Positions 44,347 to 53,957 of a stretch of DNA of 64,000 nt are shown piece by piece. The position numbers were made by a program, and so were the translations under genes. The DNA comes from Chryseobacterium daecheongense (GTDB lineage: Bacteria > Bacteroidota > Bacteroidia > Flavobacteriales > Weeksellaceae): the NCBI GenBank assembly GCA_027920525.1, contig CP115858.1, positions 4,650,001 to 4,714,000 on the forward strand, given 5' to 3'. Under the pieces are notes generated by a model. The model worked only from the letters and a program-made list of their open reading frames with translations. It made no database searches and was not told the origin of the DNA. How positions within the stretch are numbered: position 1 is the stretch's first letter; each line of letters begins with the position of its first letter.

Positions 44347-44366
44347 ATATTTAGGTTAAAAATTTA

Positions 44367-44585
44367 TTATCGGGTTGCGGGAGCTTTTACCGTATCCATT
44401 TTCATTTTGATACTATCAGGAGGTAATGTCTTTGTTTTGACTGTATCAGTAGTAGAAGGGGCTGTTTTCACAGTTTTATCTACTGCTGTAGAATCTGTAG
44501 TTCCTGATGACATTTGGGCCTCCTTGGTTCCGCAACTCACTGCAAATATCCCTAAACCCAGGGTTAGCAATATCAACTTTTTCAT
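44367..44585 (-). CDS. Mini-lipoprotein with a Thr/Lys-rich tail
   Basis: A 72-aa lipoprotein: MKKLILLTLGLGIFAVSC with the lipid-modified Cys at 18, then a Thr/Ser/Lys/Asp-rich tail with TTDTVKTKTLPPDSIKMKMDTVK. No domain is recognised. It may be related to the mini-lipoprotein at 42979. Length, terminator and signal peptide make it a convincing gene; the role is unknown. Confidence 0.7.
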   Translation of the reverse strand: MKKLILLTLGLGIFAVSCGTKEAQMSSGTTDSTAVDKTVKTAPSTTDTVKTKTLPPDSIKMKMDTVKAPATR

Positions 44586-44793
44586 AATATTCTGTTTTGG
44601 TGTATAACAGACAGTTCAATAATTGTTCCTAACGGGGTGCCTGTATTATTAAAAAACAATAAAAAAATGAAAATTATGTTAATTAAAAATTTATTGCGTT
44701 TATTTGAATAATAAAATTTAAGAATTGTATTTAAAATATTTATAATGATGAAATTTTATTTGACTTTCTAAGGATGAACTCAATATTTAAAAC

Positions 44794-44822
44794 ATAAAAA
44801 ACCGCCCTGGTAAGGGCGGTTA
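44794..44822 (-). terminator. Terminator of the acyl-CoA ligase gene
   Basis: ACCGCCCT and AGGGCGGT form an 8-bp GC-rich stem around a four-base loop, with a T run on the minus strand, shortly after the stop codon. Confidence 0.9.
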
Positions 44823-44827
44823 CTATT

Positions 44828-46606
44828 TTATTCATGATGCTCATACATTTTATTGTATAAATTAATAAACTTTTCTTTGACCGCTTTTCTCTTGAGTTTA
44901 AGAGTAGGCGTTAAAAGACCTCCTTCAATACTCCATACTTCAGGAGTCAATTCAATCTTTTTAATTTTTTCCCAGTTTCCGAGATGTTCATTAATGCCAT
45001 CAATTTCTTTTTCTATTCTTTCTTTTAATTCAGGGCTTTTTGCAATTTCCTGAGGAGTAGAGCCTACATTCAGATTATTTCTCATAGCCCAGCTTTTGGC
45101 AAATTCAAAGTCTGGCTGAATAAGTGCACATGGCATTTTCTCGCCGTCACCGACTACCATAATCTGTTCTATGAATTTAGAAGCTTTTGCCAGGTTTTCT
45201 ATAATCTGTGGTGCAATATATTTACCTCCGGATGTTTTGAACATTTCTTTCTTACGATCGGTGATTTGTAGAAAGCCGTCAGCATCAATATTTCCGATAT
45301 CTCCGGTTTTAAAATATCCGTCTTCAGTAAAAACTTCTTTTGTCATTTCTTCATTTTTAAAATAACCTTTAAAAACAGAAGGACCTTTTACTGTTATTTC
45401 ACCGTCTTCCTGGATTTTTACATGTAAATTATCCAATGGAAGTCCTACGGTTCCGATTTTCATCTTATCAAAACTATTTACGGAGATCACGGGCGATGTT
45501 TCGGTTAATCCATATCCTTCCAGAATAGGAATTCCGGCATTCTGAAACATCAGGTTTAATCTTGTGGAAAGTGCTGCAGAACCGGAGACCAAAGTGATGA
45601 TTTCACCTCCCAGACCTTCTCTCCATTTTGAAAATACAAGTTTATCAGCAATAAGTTCCAAAAGACTGGAAGGCTTTGAAACTTCTTTCTTTTTTGAGAT
45701 CAGGTTCAGGGCCCAGAAAAAGATTTTTGATTTTAATCCTCCTGCTGAAGATCCGGTGTTGTAAATCTTATCATATACTTTTTCTACCAATCGCGGAACA
45801 ACACTCATATAATGAGGTTTTACCTCCTTTACATTTTCTCCCATTTTATCAATGCTTTCAGCGAAATAAACGGAGAACCCATTGTATTGGAACAGGTAGA
45901 AAAGCATTCTTTCAAAAATATGACAGATCGGCAAAAAGCTTAACACTCTTGTTTCTTTATAGTCAAGGTTTCTTTTCTTGGGAATCCTTGGAACAGAACC
46001 CAGAACATTGGAAACGATATTATGGTGGGTAAGCATTACTCCTTTAGGCCTTCCTGTAGTTCCTGAAGTATAAATAATGGTGGCCAGGTCTTCAGAATTA
46101 ATGGCATTCGATAGATCTTCCACTTCAATTTGTGTAGAATCATCTTCACCCAGATCCAAAATTTCACGCCAGTTTGGAGCACCACTGATCATATCAAATG
46201 TGAAAACCCCTTGTAAAGAAGGAATGTTATGTTTCACCTTCATTACTTTAGCAAGCAATTCTTTATCAGAAACAAAGCAATATTGTATTTCGGCATTATT
46301 AAAGATGAATTCGTAATCTTCATGGGATATGCTTGGATATACAGGGACTGAAACAACACCGATCTGGGAGAGTCCCAAATCCATCACCGCCCATTCCGTA
46401 CGGGTATTGGTGGTAATGAGTGCAATCTTATCTCCGGGTTTTATTCCAAGCTTTAAAAGTCCCCTGGATATTTTGTTTCCCTGATTGATAAATTCCTGTG
46501 TAGATGTTTTTTTCCATTCACCCTGATACTTTGTAACGAACATGTCCGTTTTAGGAAATTTCTCCAAAGCATAGTGAGGTATATCGAATAATCTTTTGAT
46601 CGTCAT
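44828..46606 (-). CDS. Long-chain fatty acid--CoA ligase (FadD15-like)
   Basis: A 592-aa AMP-forming ligase. The P-loop YTSGTTGRPKGVMLTHHN (near residues 180-197), GYGLTETSPVISVN, the YFKTGDIGNIDADGFLQITDRKKEMFKTSGGKYIAP hinge block and the C-terminal lysine region are all present. The overall pattern matches long-chain acyl-CoA synthetases of the FadD15 type. It activates fatty acids with ATP and CoA at the inner membrane. It is divergent from an acyl-CoA dehydrogenase gene 145 bp away, consistent with fatty-acid use. Confidence 0.93.
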   Translation of the reverse strand: MTIKRLFDIPHYALEKFPKTDMFVTKYQGEWKKTSTQEFINQGNKISRGLLKLGIKPGDKIALITTNTRTEWAVMDLGLSQIGVVSVPVYPSISHEDYEFIFNNAEIQYCFVSDKELLAKVMKVKHNIPSLQGVFTFDMISGAPNWREILDLGEDDSTQIEVEDLSNAINSEDLATIIYTSGTTGRPKGVMLTHHNIVSNVLGSVPRIPKKRNLDYKETRVLSFLPICHIFERMLFYLFQYNGFSVYFAESIDKMGENVKEVKPHYMSVVPRLVEKVYDKIYNTGSSAGGLKSKIFFWALNLISKKKEVSKPSSLLELIADKLVFSKWREGLGGEIITLVSGSAALSTRLNLMFQNAGIPILEGYGLTETSPVISVNSFDKMKIGTVGLPLDNLHVKIQEDGEITVKGPSVFKGYFKNEEMTKEVFTEDGYFKTGDIGNIDADGFLQITDRKKEMFKTSGGKYIAPQIIENLAKASKFIEQIMVVGDGEKMPCALIQPDFEFAKSWAMRNNLNVGSTPQEIAKSPELKERIEKEIDGINEHLGNWEKIKKIELTPEVWSIEGGLLTPTLKLKRKAVKEKFINLYNKMYEHHE

Positions 46607-46751
46607 AATTTTTTATGTAATTTTTAAGGAAATCTAAATATAAGCATTTTTGTGAAAATAGCATAAACCTCACTGGAATTTTCCAATAGTAATTATTTTT
46701 TCAGATTTGCTTAAAAAGTGTAAATTTACGACCATCTAATTATTAATTTTT

Positions 46752-47891
46752 ATGGACTTTAATTTATCCGAAGAACAGCTGATGATACAGCAAGCAGCAA
46801 GAGATTTTGCACAAAACGAACTATTACCAGGGGTTATTGAAAGAGATCGCGATCAGAAATTCCCGACTGAGCAGGTAAAGAAGATGGGTGAAATGGGGCT
46901 TTTAGGGATGATGGTAGATCCGAAGTACGGTGGAGCAGGAATGGATAGTGTTTCTTACGTTTTGGCAATGGAGGAGATCGCAAAAGTAGATGCATCTGCA
47001 GCGGTTGTAATGTCTGTAAACAATTCATTAGTTTGTGCAGGTTTGGAAAAATTTGCTTCTGAGGAACAAAAACAAAAATATCTTACCCCTTTGGCAAGTG
47101 GTCAGGTAATTGGTGCATTTGCTTTATCTGAGCCTGAAGCAGGATCAGATGCAACATCACAAAAGACCACTGCAGAGGATAAGGGAGATTATTACCTTTT
47201 GAACGGAATCAAGAACTGGATTACCAACGGAGGTACGGCTACTTATTACATCGTTATTGCACAAACTGACCCTGAGAAAAAGCATAAGGGAATCAATGCG
47301 TTTATCGTGGAAAGAGGATGGGAAGGTTTTGAAATCGGACCGAAAGAAGATAAATTGGGAATCAGAGGAAGTGATACACACTCTTTGATCTTTAATAACG
47401 TAAAAGTACCAAAAGAGAACAGAATCGGAGAAGATGGATTTGGATTCAATTTTGCTATGGCTGTACTAAATGGAGGAAGAATCGGGATTGCTTCTCAGGC
47501 TTTAGGAATTGCTTCCGGAGCTTATGAGCTGGCTTTGAAATATGCTAAAACGAGAAAAGCGTTTAAAACTGAAATTATCAACCACCAGGCTATTGCCTTC
47601 AAATTAGCAGACATGGCTACGCAAATTACAGCTGCCAGAATGCTTTGCTTTAAGGCTGCAACTGAAAAAGATGCAGGAAAAGATATCTCTGAAAGTGGAG
47701 CGATGGCAAAGTTATATGCTTCCCAGGTAGCAATGGATACTTCTATTGAAGCAGTACAGATCCATGGTGGCTATGGATACGTGAAAGAATATCACGTGGA
47801 AAGATTTATGCGTGATGCTAAGATCACCCAGATCTATGAAGGAACTTCTGAAATCCAGAAAATTGTGATTTCAAGAAGTATTTCAAAATAA
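46752..47891 (+). CDS. Acyl-CoA dehydrogenase
   Basis: A 379-aa FAD-dependent dehydrogenase of short/medium-chain type. Visible are GVIGAFALSEPEAGSDATSQKTTA-like block (here QVIGAFALSEPEAGSDA near 121-137), the FAD segment NGIKNWITNGGTA, RKAFKTEIINHQAIAFKLADMA, and the C-terminal VQIHGGYGYVKEYHVERFMRDAKITQIYEGTSEIQ, which carries the catalytic glutamate in YEGTSE. It oxidises acyl-CoA to enoyl-CoA. It is followed 26 bp later by a small membrane protein gene, perhaps in the same operon. Confidence 0.95.
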   Translation: MDFNLSEEQLMIQQAARDFAQNELLPGVIERDRDQKFPTEQVKKMGEMGLLGMMVDPKYGGAGMDSVSYVLAMEEIAKVDASAAVVMSVNNSLVCAGLEKFASEEQKQKYLTPLASGQVIGAFALSEPEAGSDATSQKTTAEDKGDYYLLNGIKNWITNGGTATYYIVIAQTDPEKKHKGINAFIVERGWEGFEIGPKEDKLGIRGSDTHSLIFNNVKVPKENRIGEDGFGFNFAMAVLNGGRIGIASQALGIASGAYELALKYAKTRKAFKTEIINHQAIAFKLADMATQITAARMLCFKAATEKDAGKDISESGAMAKLYASQVAMDTSIEAVQIHGGYGYVKEYHVERFMRDAKITQIYEGTSEIQKIVISRSISK

Positions 47892-47917
47892 AAAAAAACA
47901 AACAAACACAACTATTT

Positions 47918-48283
47918 ATGAAAAAAACTTGGTGGATTACTCTCGGAGTCATTGTACTTCTTTTAGGAGTATTTGTATGGTATAAATACTTCTTCGTTTT
48001 CGGAGAAGGAGTAAAATCAGGTTATCTGAATTACGCGATTAAGAAAGGATATGTTTTTAAGACGTATGAAGGTAAATTGATTCAGGAAGGCTTCGGCCGG
48101 GGAAAAACAGGAAGTATAACAAGCTACGAGTTTGAGTTTTCTGTAAACGATCCTGAAGTTTTTAAACAACTTGAAACCAACAGTGGTAAAAGCTTTGATC
48201 TTCATTATAAAGAATATAAAGGAGCCTTACCATGGAGAGGAAATACCAGGTATGTTGTAGATAAAGTAGTGAATATGAAATAA
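47918..48283 (+). CDS. Conserved small membrane-anchored protein
   Basis: A 121-aa protein of unknown function. One N-terminal membrane helix (residues 4-23, WWITLGVIVLLLGVFVWYKYFFVFG) is followed by an extracytoplasmic domain with SGYLNYAIKKGYVFKTYEGKL and GALPWRGNTRYVVDKVV. I recall such proteins from other flavobacteria only as hypotheticals, sometimes carrying a doubtful enzyme name. It lies 26 bp after the acyl-CoA dehydrogenase gene, and a perfect hairpin follows. Confidence 0.7.
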   Translation: MKKTWWITLGVIVLLLGVFVWYKYFFVFGEGVKSGYLNYAIKKGYVFKTYEGKLIQEGFGRGKTGSITSYEFEFSVNDPEVFKQLETNSGKSFDLHYKEYKGALPWRGNTRYVVDKVVNMK

Positions 48284-48284
48284 T

Positions 48285-48310
48285 GAAAGGCTCTCGATCG
48301 AGAGCCTTTC
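48285..48310 (+). terminator. Perfect 26-bp palindrome ending the dehydrogenase operon
   Basis: GAAAGGCTCTCGA and its exact complement TCGAGAGCCTTTC meet without a loop. It sits two bases after the stop codon; the T run after it is short. Confidence 0.7.
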
Positions 48311-48563
48311 ATATACACGCACCACAAAATATTAAGATATAATATTGTTTCTTTTATATGATCTTCTTTATCTATGTATTGAATAAAGTAAGATTTTATT
48401 TAATAATCACCTGACCGGACTTTGGAAATTGGTCTATACTGCCAGGTGTTCGTTTTTTAATTCTGTATCATAAAGTTAGTAAAGAATATTTTCTTTATGA
48501 CCTTCCGGGCATTAAAAAAAAATTAAAAATAAAACACCCCCAGGTCTGAAGGTGATTTTGTAC

Positions 48564-49496
48564 TTAATGAGAAGGGCTTTTGGGAATATTTTTGTTTTTT
48601 CTTTTGTAAAAATAATATCCGATCCCTCCGATAAGGAATACAGGCCAGAAAGGCAGGAAAAATAAAAAAATACCTGTGATAACATCCCATCCTGAAGAGA
48701 TGGCAGTGATCGAGCGATTACCAAAAGTTTCAGGTTCTTTATCTTCCGCATACCATGATGTTGTTCCGTACAAAGTAATTTCCAGATCACACATTGTATT
48801 TTCCAGATAATTCTGCCCGGAAACTTCTGTTTCTTTTTTTTCAACAGAGCCGATACTACTGAGATCAGCCATAAGATATTCAAATTTCTGGATGGGAACC
48901 TTTACTCGCAGATAAGCCGTTTTCTTATCATCATTACCCGAAGAAATACTTTCACTTCTTATAAAACCATCATATTTTCTTATTTGCTCGCTTACAAGGT
49001 CTTTGGCTGTTTCGGCGTTTTCAACTTTTAATTCCAGGGTACCCGTTTTTATCATTCTGTTTTTAGAAATATTTGCTTCTTCATTTGCCTTGTTGTTTTT
49101 ATCTTTATAAACAACCCGGGTTTCTCTAATGATCTTTGGAGAAGGAACATTGATCACCATTTTTTCAGCTTTTTTTTCCGTAGAATCTTTCTTTTCTTTT
49201 TTTGATTCAAGCCGGGTGGAAGTAATCTGCTGCGAAAGGGAGTCCACACTTTTTGAGGTCGCTTCAATAGTTTCTTTGAGGTTGCTTTGAGCTTGATCAA
49301 ATTCTTTGATTTTTACATTTGCAGAATCAAATACAGCATCTGCCGTGTTGGCCATCTTATTGATGCCTTCTGATGCGGCAACAACAGAACTGTCAACAGA
49401 TTGTACAGCTTCTTTCAGCTGAGATTGCGTTGCTTCACTTTTTTTACATGCTATAAAGGAGGTGGATAAAGCAATAAGTAAGATATACTTTTTCAT
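48564..49496 (-). CDS. DUF4349-domain lipoprotein
   Basis: A 310-aa lipoprotein. The signal peptide ends with a lipobox (TSFIAC, Cys17). A coiled-coil region rich in Ser/Lys follows (residues 25-120), then the DUF4349 domain from NRMIKTGTLELKVENAE to TYRV-like VPIQKFEYLMADLSSIGSVEKKETEVSGQNY, and a C-terminal membrane helix near residues 275-293 with the basic tail FYKRKNKNIPK. DUF4349 proteins have no fixed function. The combination of a lipid anchor and a C-terminal helix is unusual and may span the periplasm. Confidence 0.8.
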   Translation of the reverse strand: MKKYILLIALSTSFIACKKSEATQSQLKEAVQSVDSSVVAASEGINKMANTADAVFDSANVKIKEFDQAQSNLKETIEATSKSVDSLSQQITSTRLESKKEKKDSTEKKAEKMVINVPSPKIIRETRVVYKDKNNKANEEANISKNRMIKTGTLELKVENAETAKDLVSEQIRKYDGFIRSESISSGNDDKKTAYLRVKVPIQKFEYLMADLSSIGSVEKKETEVSGQNYLENTMCDLEITLYGTTSWYAEDKEPETFGNRSITAISSGWDVITGIFLFFLPFWPVFLIGGIGYYFYKRKNKNIPKSPSH

Positions 49497-49661
49497 ACGA
49501 TTAATTTTTTTGATGAGGTAAAATTAGCTGGGTGATCAAAGCTTCGCTTGTAAAAAGACTGTATTCTTTCGGTAAAATCTTAAGTGCTATGTAATGAGGC
49601 GTTTGTATTGTTTGTAAAACTATTTTACAAATGGGGAATGCTTTTGTTTTATAGATTTTGT

Positions 49662-49698
49662 ACAAAAAAAAACCGCTCAGTATCTGCTGAACGGTTTT
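49662..49698 (-). terminator. Terminator of prfC
   Basis: AACCG-TCAG and CTGA-CGGTT form a stem with one mismatch around a six-base loop, and nine T's follow on the minus strand. Confidence 0.8.
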
Positions 49699-49719
49699 AA
49701 ATTATTGGGTAACAATTTT

Positions 49720-51315
49720 TTATTGTTGACTGAACTCACTGATGAAATGGAGTTTGACATTCGGGAATTTCTCCTGAGTCATATGGATGGTAAACGAAGA
49801 ATCTGCTAAAAATACAAGCTGGTTATACTTATCTCTTGCCAGGAATCTCTGTTTCAGCCTTGCAAATTCTTTAAATTCCTCAGATTTCTCATCTGCTTCC
49901 ACCCAGCATGCTTTGTGCATAGAAAGAGGTTCGTACGTACATTTTGCTCCGTATTCATGCTCAAGACGGTATTGAATAACTTCATACTGAAGCGCACCTA
50001 CCGTTCCGATTATTTTTCGGTTGTTCATTTCAAGGGTAAATAACTGAGCAACCCCCTCGTCCATTAGCTGATCGATACCTTTAGCCAATTGCTTAGCTTT
50101 AAGTGGGTCGTTATTATTGATATAACGGAAATGTTCAGGAGAGAAACTAGGTATTCCTTTAAAGCTCAATTTTTCTCCACCGGTTAATGTATCACCAATC
50201 CTGAAACTTCCCGTATCGTGTAATCCTACAATATCACCAGGGAAACTTTCATCTACTACTTCTTTTTTATCAGCAAAGAAAGCATTCGGAGATGAGAATT
50301 TCATTTTTTTACCTTCTCTTACTAATAAGTAATTTTCATTTCTTTTAAAAGTTCCGGATACAATTTTAACGAATGCCAGGCGGTCTCTGTGTTTAGGATC
50401 CATATTAGCATGGATTTTGAAAACGAATCCTGTAAAATTATTTTCCTCAGGTTTTACAATTCGGGTATCGCTTTCTTTAGGTTGTGGCATCGGTGCAATT
50501 TCTATAAAAGCATCCAATAATTCACGTACCCCAAAGTTGTTCAAAGCAGATCCAAAGAAAACCGGCTGTAAATCACCTTTCATATAATCTTCACGACTGA
50601 ATTCCGGGTAAACGGATTGCACGAGCTCCAGCTCATCACGTAAAGTTTTAGCCGCTTTTTCCCCGATCAGTTCATCGATGGCAGGATCGTTGATATCATC
50701 AAATTTAACCGTCTCACCAACTTTTTGCTTTTTTTCCTCCAGAAATAACTGGATATTGTTTTCCCAGATATTATAAATACCCTGGAAGTCACTACCCATT
50801 CCAATTGGCAGGGAAAGAGGGACTACACTAAGACCCAGTTTTTGTTCAACTTCATCTAACAAGTCAAAAGCATCCTTACCTTCACGGTCCAGTTTATTAA
50901 TGAAAACCAGCATCGGGATGTTTCTCATTCTACAAACCTGAACCAGTTTTTCTGTTTGTTCCTCAACTCCTTTTGCCACGTCTATCACGACGATTACGGA
51001 ATCAACTGCAGTTAATGTTCTATACGTGTCTTCGGCAAAATCCTTATGCCCGGGAGTATCCAGAATGTTTATTTTGTGCCCTTTGTATTCAAAAGCCAAT
51101 ACGGAAGTGGCAACAGAGATTCCTCTCTGTCTTTCAATTTCCATAAAGTCGGAGGTAGCTCCTTTTTTTATCTTGTTGGATTTTACTGCACCAGCTTCCT
51201 GAATAGCTCCCCCGAAAAGAAGTAACTTTTCCGTCAAGGTTGTTTTTCCGGCATCAGGGTGAGAAATAATCCCAAATGTTTTTCTTTTTTGTATTTCTTT
51301 GATTAAGTCTGACAT
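49720..51315 (-). CDS. prfC: Peptide chain release factor 3
   Basis: A 531-aa translational GTPase that recycles RF1/RF2 after termination. G1 is SHPDAGKTTLTEKLL (residues 19-33), G2 lies in the ERQRGISVATS block, G3 is DTPGHKDF, G4 NKLDREGKD. The RF3-specific central and C-terminal regions follow (VFFGSALNNFGVRELLD, VGALQYEVIQYRLEHEYGA). It is a single-gene unit with its own terminator. Confidence 0.96.
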   Translation of the reverse strand: MSDLIKEIQKRKTFGIISHPDAGKTTLTEKLLLFGGAIQEAGAVKSNKIKKGATSDFMEIERQRGISVATSVLAFEYKGHKINILDTPGHKDFAEDTYRTLTAVDSVIVVIDVAKGVEEQTEKLVQVCRMRNIPMLVFINKLDREGKDAFDLLDEVEQKLGLSVVPLSLPIGMGSDFQGIYNIWENNIQLFLEEKKQKVGETVKFDDINDPAIDELIGEKAAKTLRDELELVQSVYPEFSREDYMKGDLQPVFFGSALNNFGVRELLDAFIEIAPMPQPKESDTRIVKPEENNFTGFVFKIHANMDPKHRDRLAFVKIVSGTFKRNENYLLVREGKKMKFSSPNAFFADKKEVVDESFPGDIVGLHDTGSFRIGDTLTGGEKLSFKGIPSFSPEHFRYINNNDPLKAKQLAKGIDQLMDEGVAQLFTLEMNNRKIIGTVGALQYEVIQYRLEHEYGAKCTYEPLSMHKACWVEADEKSEEFKEFARLKQRFLARDKYNQLVFLADSSFTIHMTQEKFPNVKLHFISEFSQQ

Positions 51316-51480
51316 AGTGTATTTTGAAGTTGCAAAAATCGTGATTTTTTATGACGCTGTCAAATAAATTACAAAACAAAAAGAAAACTCTCCGGTATAT
51401 TCGGAATCAAAGGATAACCGGAATGTAGGAACCGAATCACTTTCCGGAATTTAAACAGCCCTAAGAATTTTCTTTTTTTG

Positions 51481-51511
51481 TTGTTTAAGGCCTTCAAAAA
51501 AATTACCTTTG
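51481..51511 (+). promoter_or_regulatory. Promoter of the CPBP-rdgB-rnz operon
   Basis: TTG at 51481, a 20-bp spacer and TACCTTTG at 51504-51511 match the Bacteroidota consensus. The ATG of the first gene is at 51538. Confidence 0.65.
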
Positions 51512-51537
51512 TTCCTTAATTATTACAAAGGAAAAAC

Positions 51538-52368
51538 ATGAAAAACAGCAGATATCCAAACTATACTTTTACATGGATCGGTGGCGTTGTTTTATTAGGA
51601 GGATTATTTGTGGGAACCTTGTTCGTCACTTTTCTGAACTTCTTTTGGATGCTGATTTTTAAAGAAAACCTACAGCTCAAAGATTGGTTTTTTATGTTAT
51701 CCAATGCAGCAGGATTTTTAACGGCAATTGCTTTTTTTGATTTTTTCATTGTTAGGCCTACCACAAAACAAAAGCTGAATTTCAATTTTTCTCCTACCAA
51801 TTTCTATACCTATCTTCTGATTTTTCCAATGATGATAGGGATGATGTTTATTTCTGAGTTTATAACCTCTCAGATTCCTGTAACCGGGCCTTTTTTCGGG
51901 AAATATTATGAGTTTTTCAGTGAGTTGATGAATCAGCTGACAGATGATCCTGTCGTTATGATCATAACGGCTGTGATTATGGCTCCGATCTTTGAAGAAA
52001 TTATTTTTAGAGGAATTATTCAGAAAGGACTTATCAATAAAGGAGTAAAACCCTGGAAAGCGATATTGTATGCTTCCATTATTTTTGGACTGGTGCATGG
52101 GAATCCATGGCAGTTTGTGGGAGCAGTTCTGCTGGGCTGCGTTTTAGGAATTGTTTATGAAAGGACAAAGTCGCTTTTATTGCCGATGTTGCTGCATGGT
52201 TTTAATAACTTATGTTCATCATTATTGATTACGTATACAAAAAATGAAAGTTTTTCAGAAGCATTTAAAATTTCTGAATGGATATTGCTAGCAGTAGGGA
52301 TTGTACTTTTTTCTCTGTTTTACTATCTTTTTATGAAAAAATACAAGGTACATTACGCTGAAATTTAA
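51538..52368 (+). CDS. CPBP-family intramembrane glutamic endopeptidase
   Basis: A 276-aa membrane protein with about eight hydrophobic helices. The catalytic motifs of the CPBP/Rce1-like family are complete: EEIIFRG with Glu153, Glu154 and Arg158, FGLVHGNPWQF with the second motif histidine, and LLPMLLHGFNN with the third. Members cleave within membranes or process prenylated and other peptides; the substrate here is unknown. It opens an operon-like run with rdgB 19 bp downstream. Confidence 0.9.
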   Translation: MKNSRYPNYTFTWIGGVVLLGGLFVGTLFVTFLNFFWMLIFKENLQLKDWFFMLSNAAGFLTAIAFFDFFIVRPTTKQKLNFNFSPTNFYTYLLIFPMMIGMMFISEFITSQIPVTGPFFGKYYEFFSELMNQLTDDPVVMIITAVIMAPIFEEIIFRGIIQKGLINKGVKPWKAILYASIIFGLVHGNPWQFVGAVLLGCVLGIVYERTKSLLLPMLLHGFNNLCSSLLITYTKNESFSEAFKISEWILLAVGIVLFSLFYYLFMKKYKVHYAEI

Positions 52369-52387
52369 TTAAAAAAATGAAAAGGAT

Positions 52388-52972
52388 ATGGAATTATTAG
52401 TTGCAACGCACAATCAACATAAAAAGGAAGAAATTCAACAAATATTAGGAGGAGGTTATACTGTCAAAAGTCTTACAGATTACGACATCCATGAGGAGAT
52501 TGTAGAGGATGGAGACTCTTTTAATGCCAATGCCCTTATCAAAGCCAAATATTGTTTTGAAAAGACAGGGATTCCAAGTCTTGGAGATGACAGCGGATTG
52601 GTTGTGGAATCTTTGGATGGTCGTCCGGGGATTTTTTCGGCACGTTATGCAGGAGATCATGATTTTGCAAAAAATATAGAAAAAGTTTTAGACGAAATGG
52701 AAGGTGTTGAAAACAGAAAAGCTTATTTTATTACAGTCTTATGTTATTATGATGAAAATGGAGCTCAATATTTTGAAGGGAGGGCTTACGGAAATCTGTT
52801 GACAGAGAATAAAGGACATAAAGGATTTGGATATGATCCGATTTTTGTTCCGAAAGGACATGAAAGAACATTTGCTGAAATGAACCCTGAAGACAAAAAT
52901 AAGATCAGCCACCGGAAACAGGCTTTGGATTTGTTTCTGGATCATCTTAAAGTTGCCGGTGAATATCAATAA
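52388..52972 (+). CDS. rdgB: Non-canonical purine NTP pyrophosphatase (RdgB/HAM1)
   Basis: A 194-aa house-cleaning enzyme that removes dITP, ITP and XTP from the nucleotide pool. It starts MELLVATHNQHKKEEIQQIL, the family hallmark, with DDSGLVVESLDGRPGIFSARYAG near 66-88 and GYDPIFVPKGHERTFAEM near 146. The length is normal. It follows the CPBP gene closely and precedes rnz. Confidence 0.95.
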   Translation: MELLVATHNQHKKEEIQQILGGGYTVKSLTDYDIHEEIVEDGDSFNANALIKAKYCFEKTGIPSLGDDSGLVVESLDGRPGIFSARYAGDHDFAKNIEKVLDEMEGVENRKAYFITVLCYYDENGAQYFEGRAYGNLLTENKGHKGFGYDPIFVPKGHERTFAEMNPEDKNKISHRKQALDLFLDHLKVAGEYQ

Positions 52973-53034
52973 TAGTTTTAGAAACAGGCATATCCAAAAT
53001 TTCTGTCGTACATTTGCTATAATAAACTATTGAT

Positions 53035-53949
53035 TTGAGTACTTATTTAACGATATTAGGCTTTAATTCAGCAATTCCTACGATTAATACCTCTCCCACG
53101 GCACAGTTGCTTGAAATGGAAGAAAGACATTTCCTGATCGATTGTGGAGAAGGTACACAGGTTCAGTTGAGAAAAGCCAAAGCAAGGTTTTCAAAGATTA
53201 ATCATATTTTTATTTCCCATCTTCATGGGGATCATTGTTTCGGATTACCGGGACTTATTGCTTCTTTCCGTTTGCTGGGCAGGGAAACTCCTTTACACGT
53301 GTATGGTCCCAAGGGGATTAAAAAAATGCTGGAAACCATTTTTACCATTACGGAAACCCATCGTGGATTTGAAGTTATTTATCACGAGCTGGACAAGGAC
53401 TATTCCGAAAAGATCTATGAGGACAATAGAGTAGAGGTGTTTACAATTCCTTTGGATCACAGGATTTACTGTAACGGTTATCTTTTTAGGGAAAAGCCGA
53501 AGGACAGACATATCAATATGAAGGAGATAGCCAAGTACAATGAAATTGAAGTTTGTGATTATCATAATATAAAAGCAGGGAAGGACTTTGTGCTTAGTGA
53601 CGGATATGTTCTGAAAAACGAAATCCTAACAGTGGATCCTATGCCATCGGTTTCGTATGCTTTTTGTAGTGATACAAGATATCTGGAATCTGTGATTCCT
53701 ATTATAAAGAATGTTACTGTTTTGTATCATGAATCAACCTTTTTACATGATTTAAAGGAAATGGCGGATTATACCGGACATGCAACGGCTTTGGAAGCAG
53801 CTACGATAGCACAGAAAGCGGAGGTAGGTAAACTTATTCTTGGGCATTTTTCCAACAGATATGGAGATCTGACCGTATTTACCGATGAGGCAAGAACTGT
53901 TTTTCCTAATACATTCCTGCCGAAAGCATTGGAAAGTGTGAAAATTTAG
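53035..53949 (+). CDS. rnz: Ribonuclease Z, starting at a TTG codon
   Basis: A 304-aa tRNA 3'-processing endonuclease. The metal-binding motif HLHGDH is at residues 62-67, with NSAIPT, LIDCGEGTQVQLRKA, LDHRIYCNGY, CSDTRY, HESTF and GHFSNRY completing the tRNase Z pattern. No ATG is available at the right place: an in-frame TAA lies at 53023-53025 and the next Met is 27 codons in, past the first beta strand. The start is therefore TTG at 53035. It lies 8 bp before the TIGR02757 gene. Confidence 0.93.
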   Translation: MSTYLTILGFNSAIPTINTSPTAQLLEMEERHFLIDCGEGTQVQLRKAKARFSKINHIFISHLHGDHCFGLPGLIASFRLLGRETPLHVYGPKGIKKMLETIFTITETHRGFEVIYHELDKDYSEKIYEDNRVEVFTIPLDHRIYCNGYLFREKPKDRHINMKEIAKYNEIEVCDYHNIKAGKDFVLSDGYVLKNEILTVDPMPSVSYAFCSDTRYLESVIPIIKNVTVLYHESTFLHDLKEMADYTGHATALEAATIAQKAEVGKLILGHFSNRYGDLTVFTDEARTVFPNTFLPKALESVKI

Positions 53950-53957
53950 ATGAAGTT

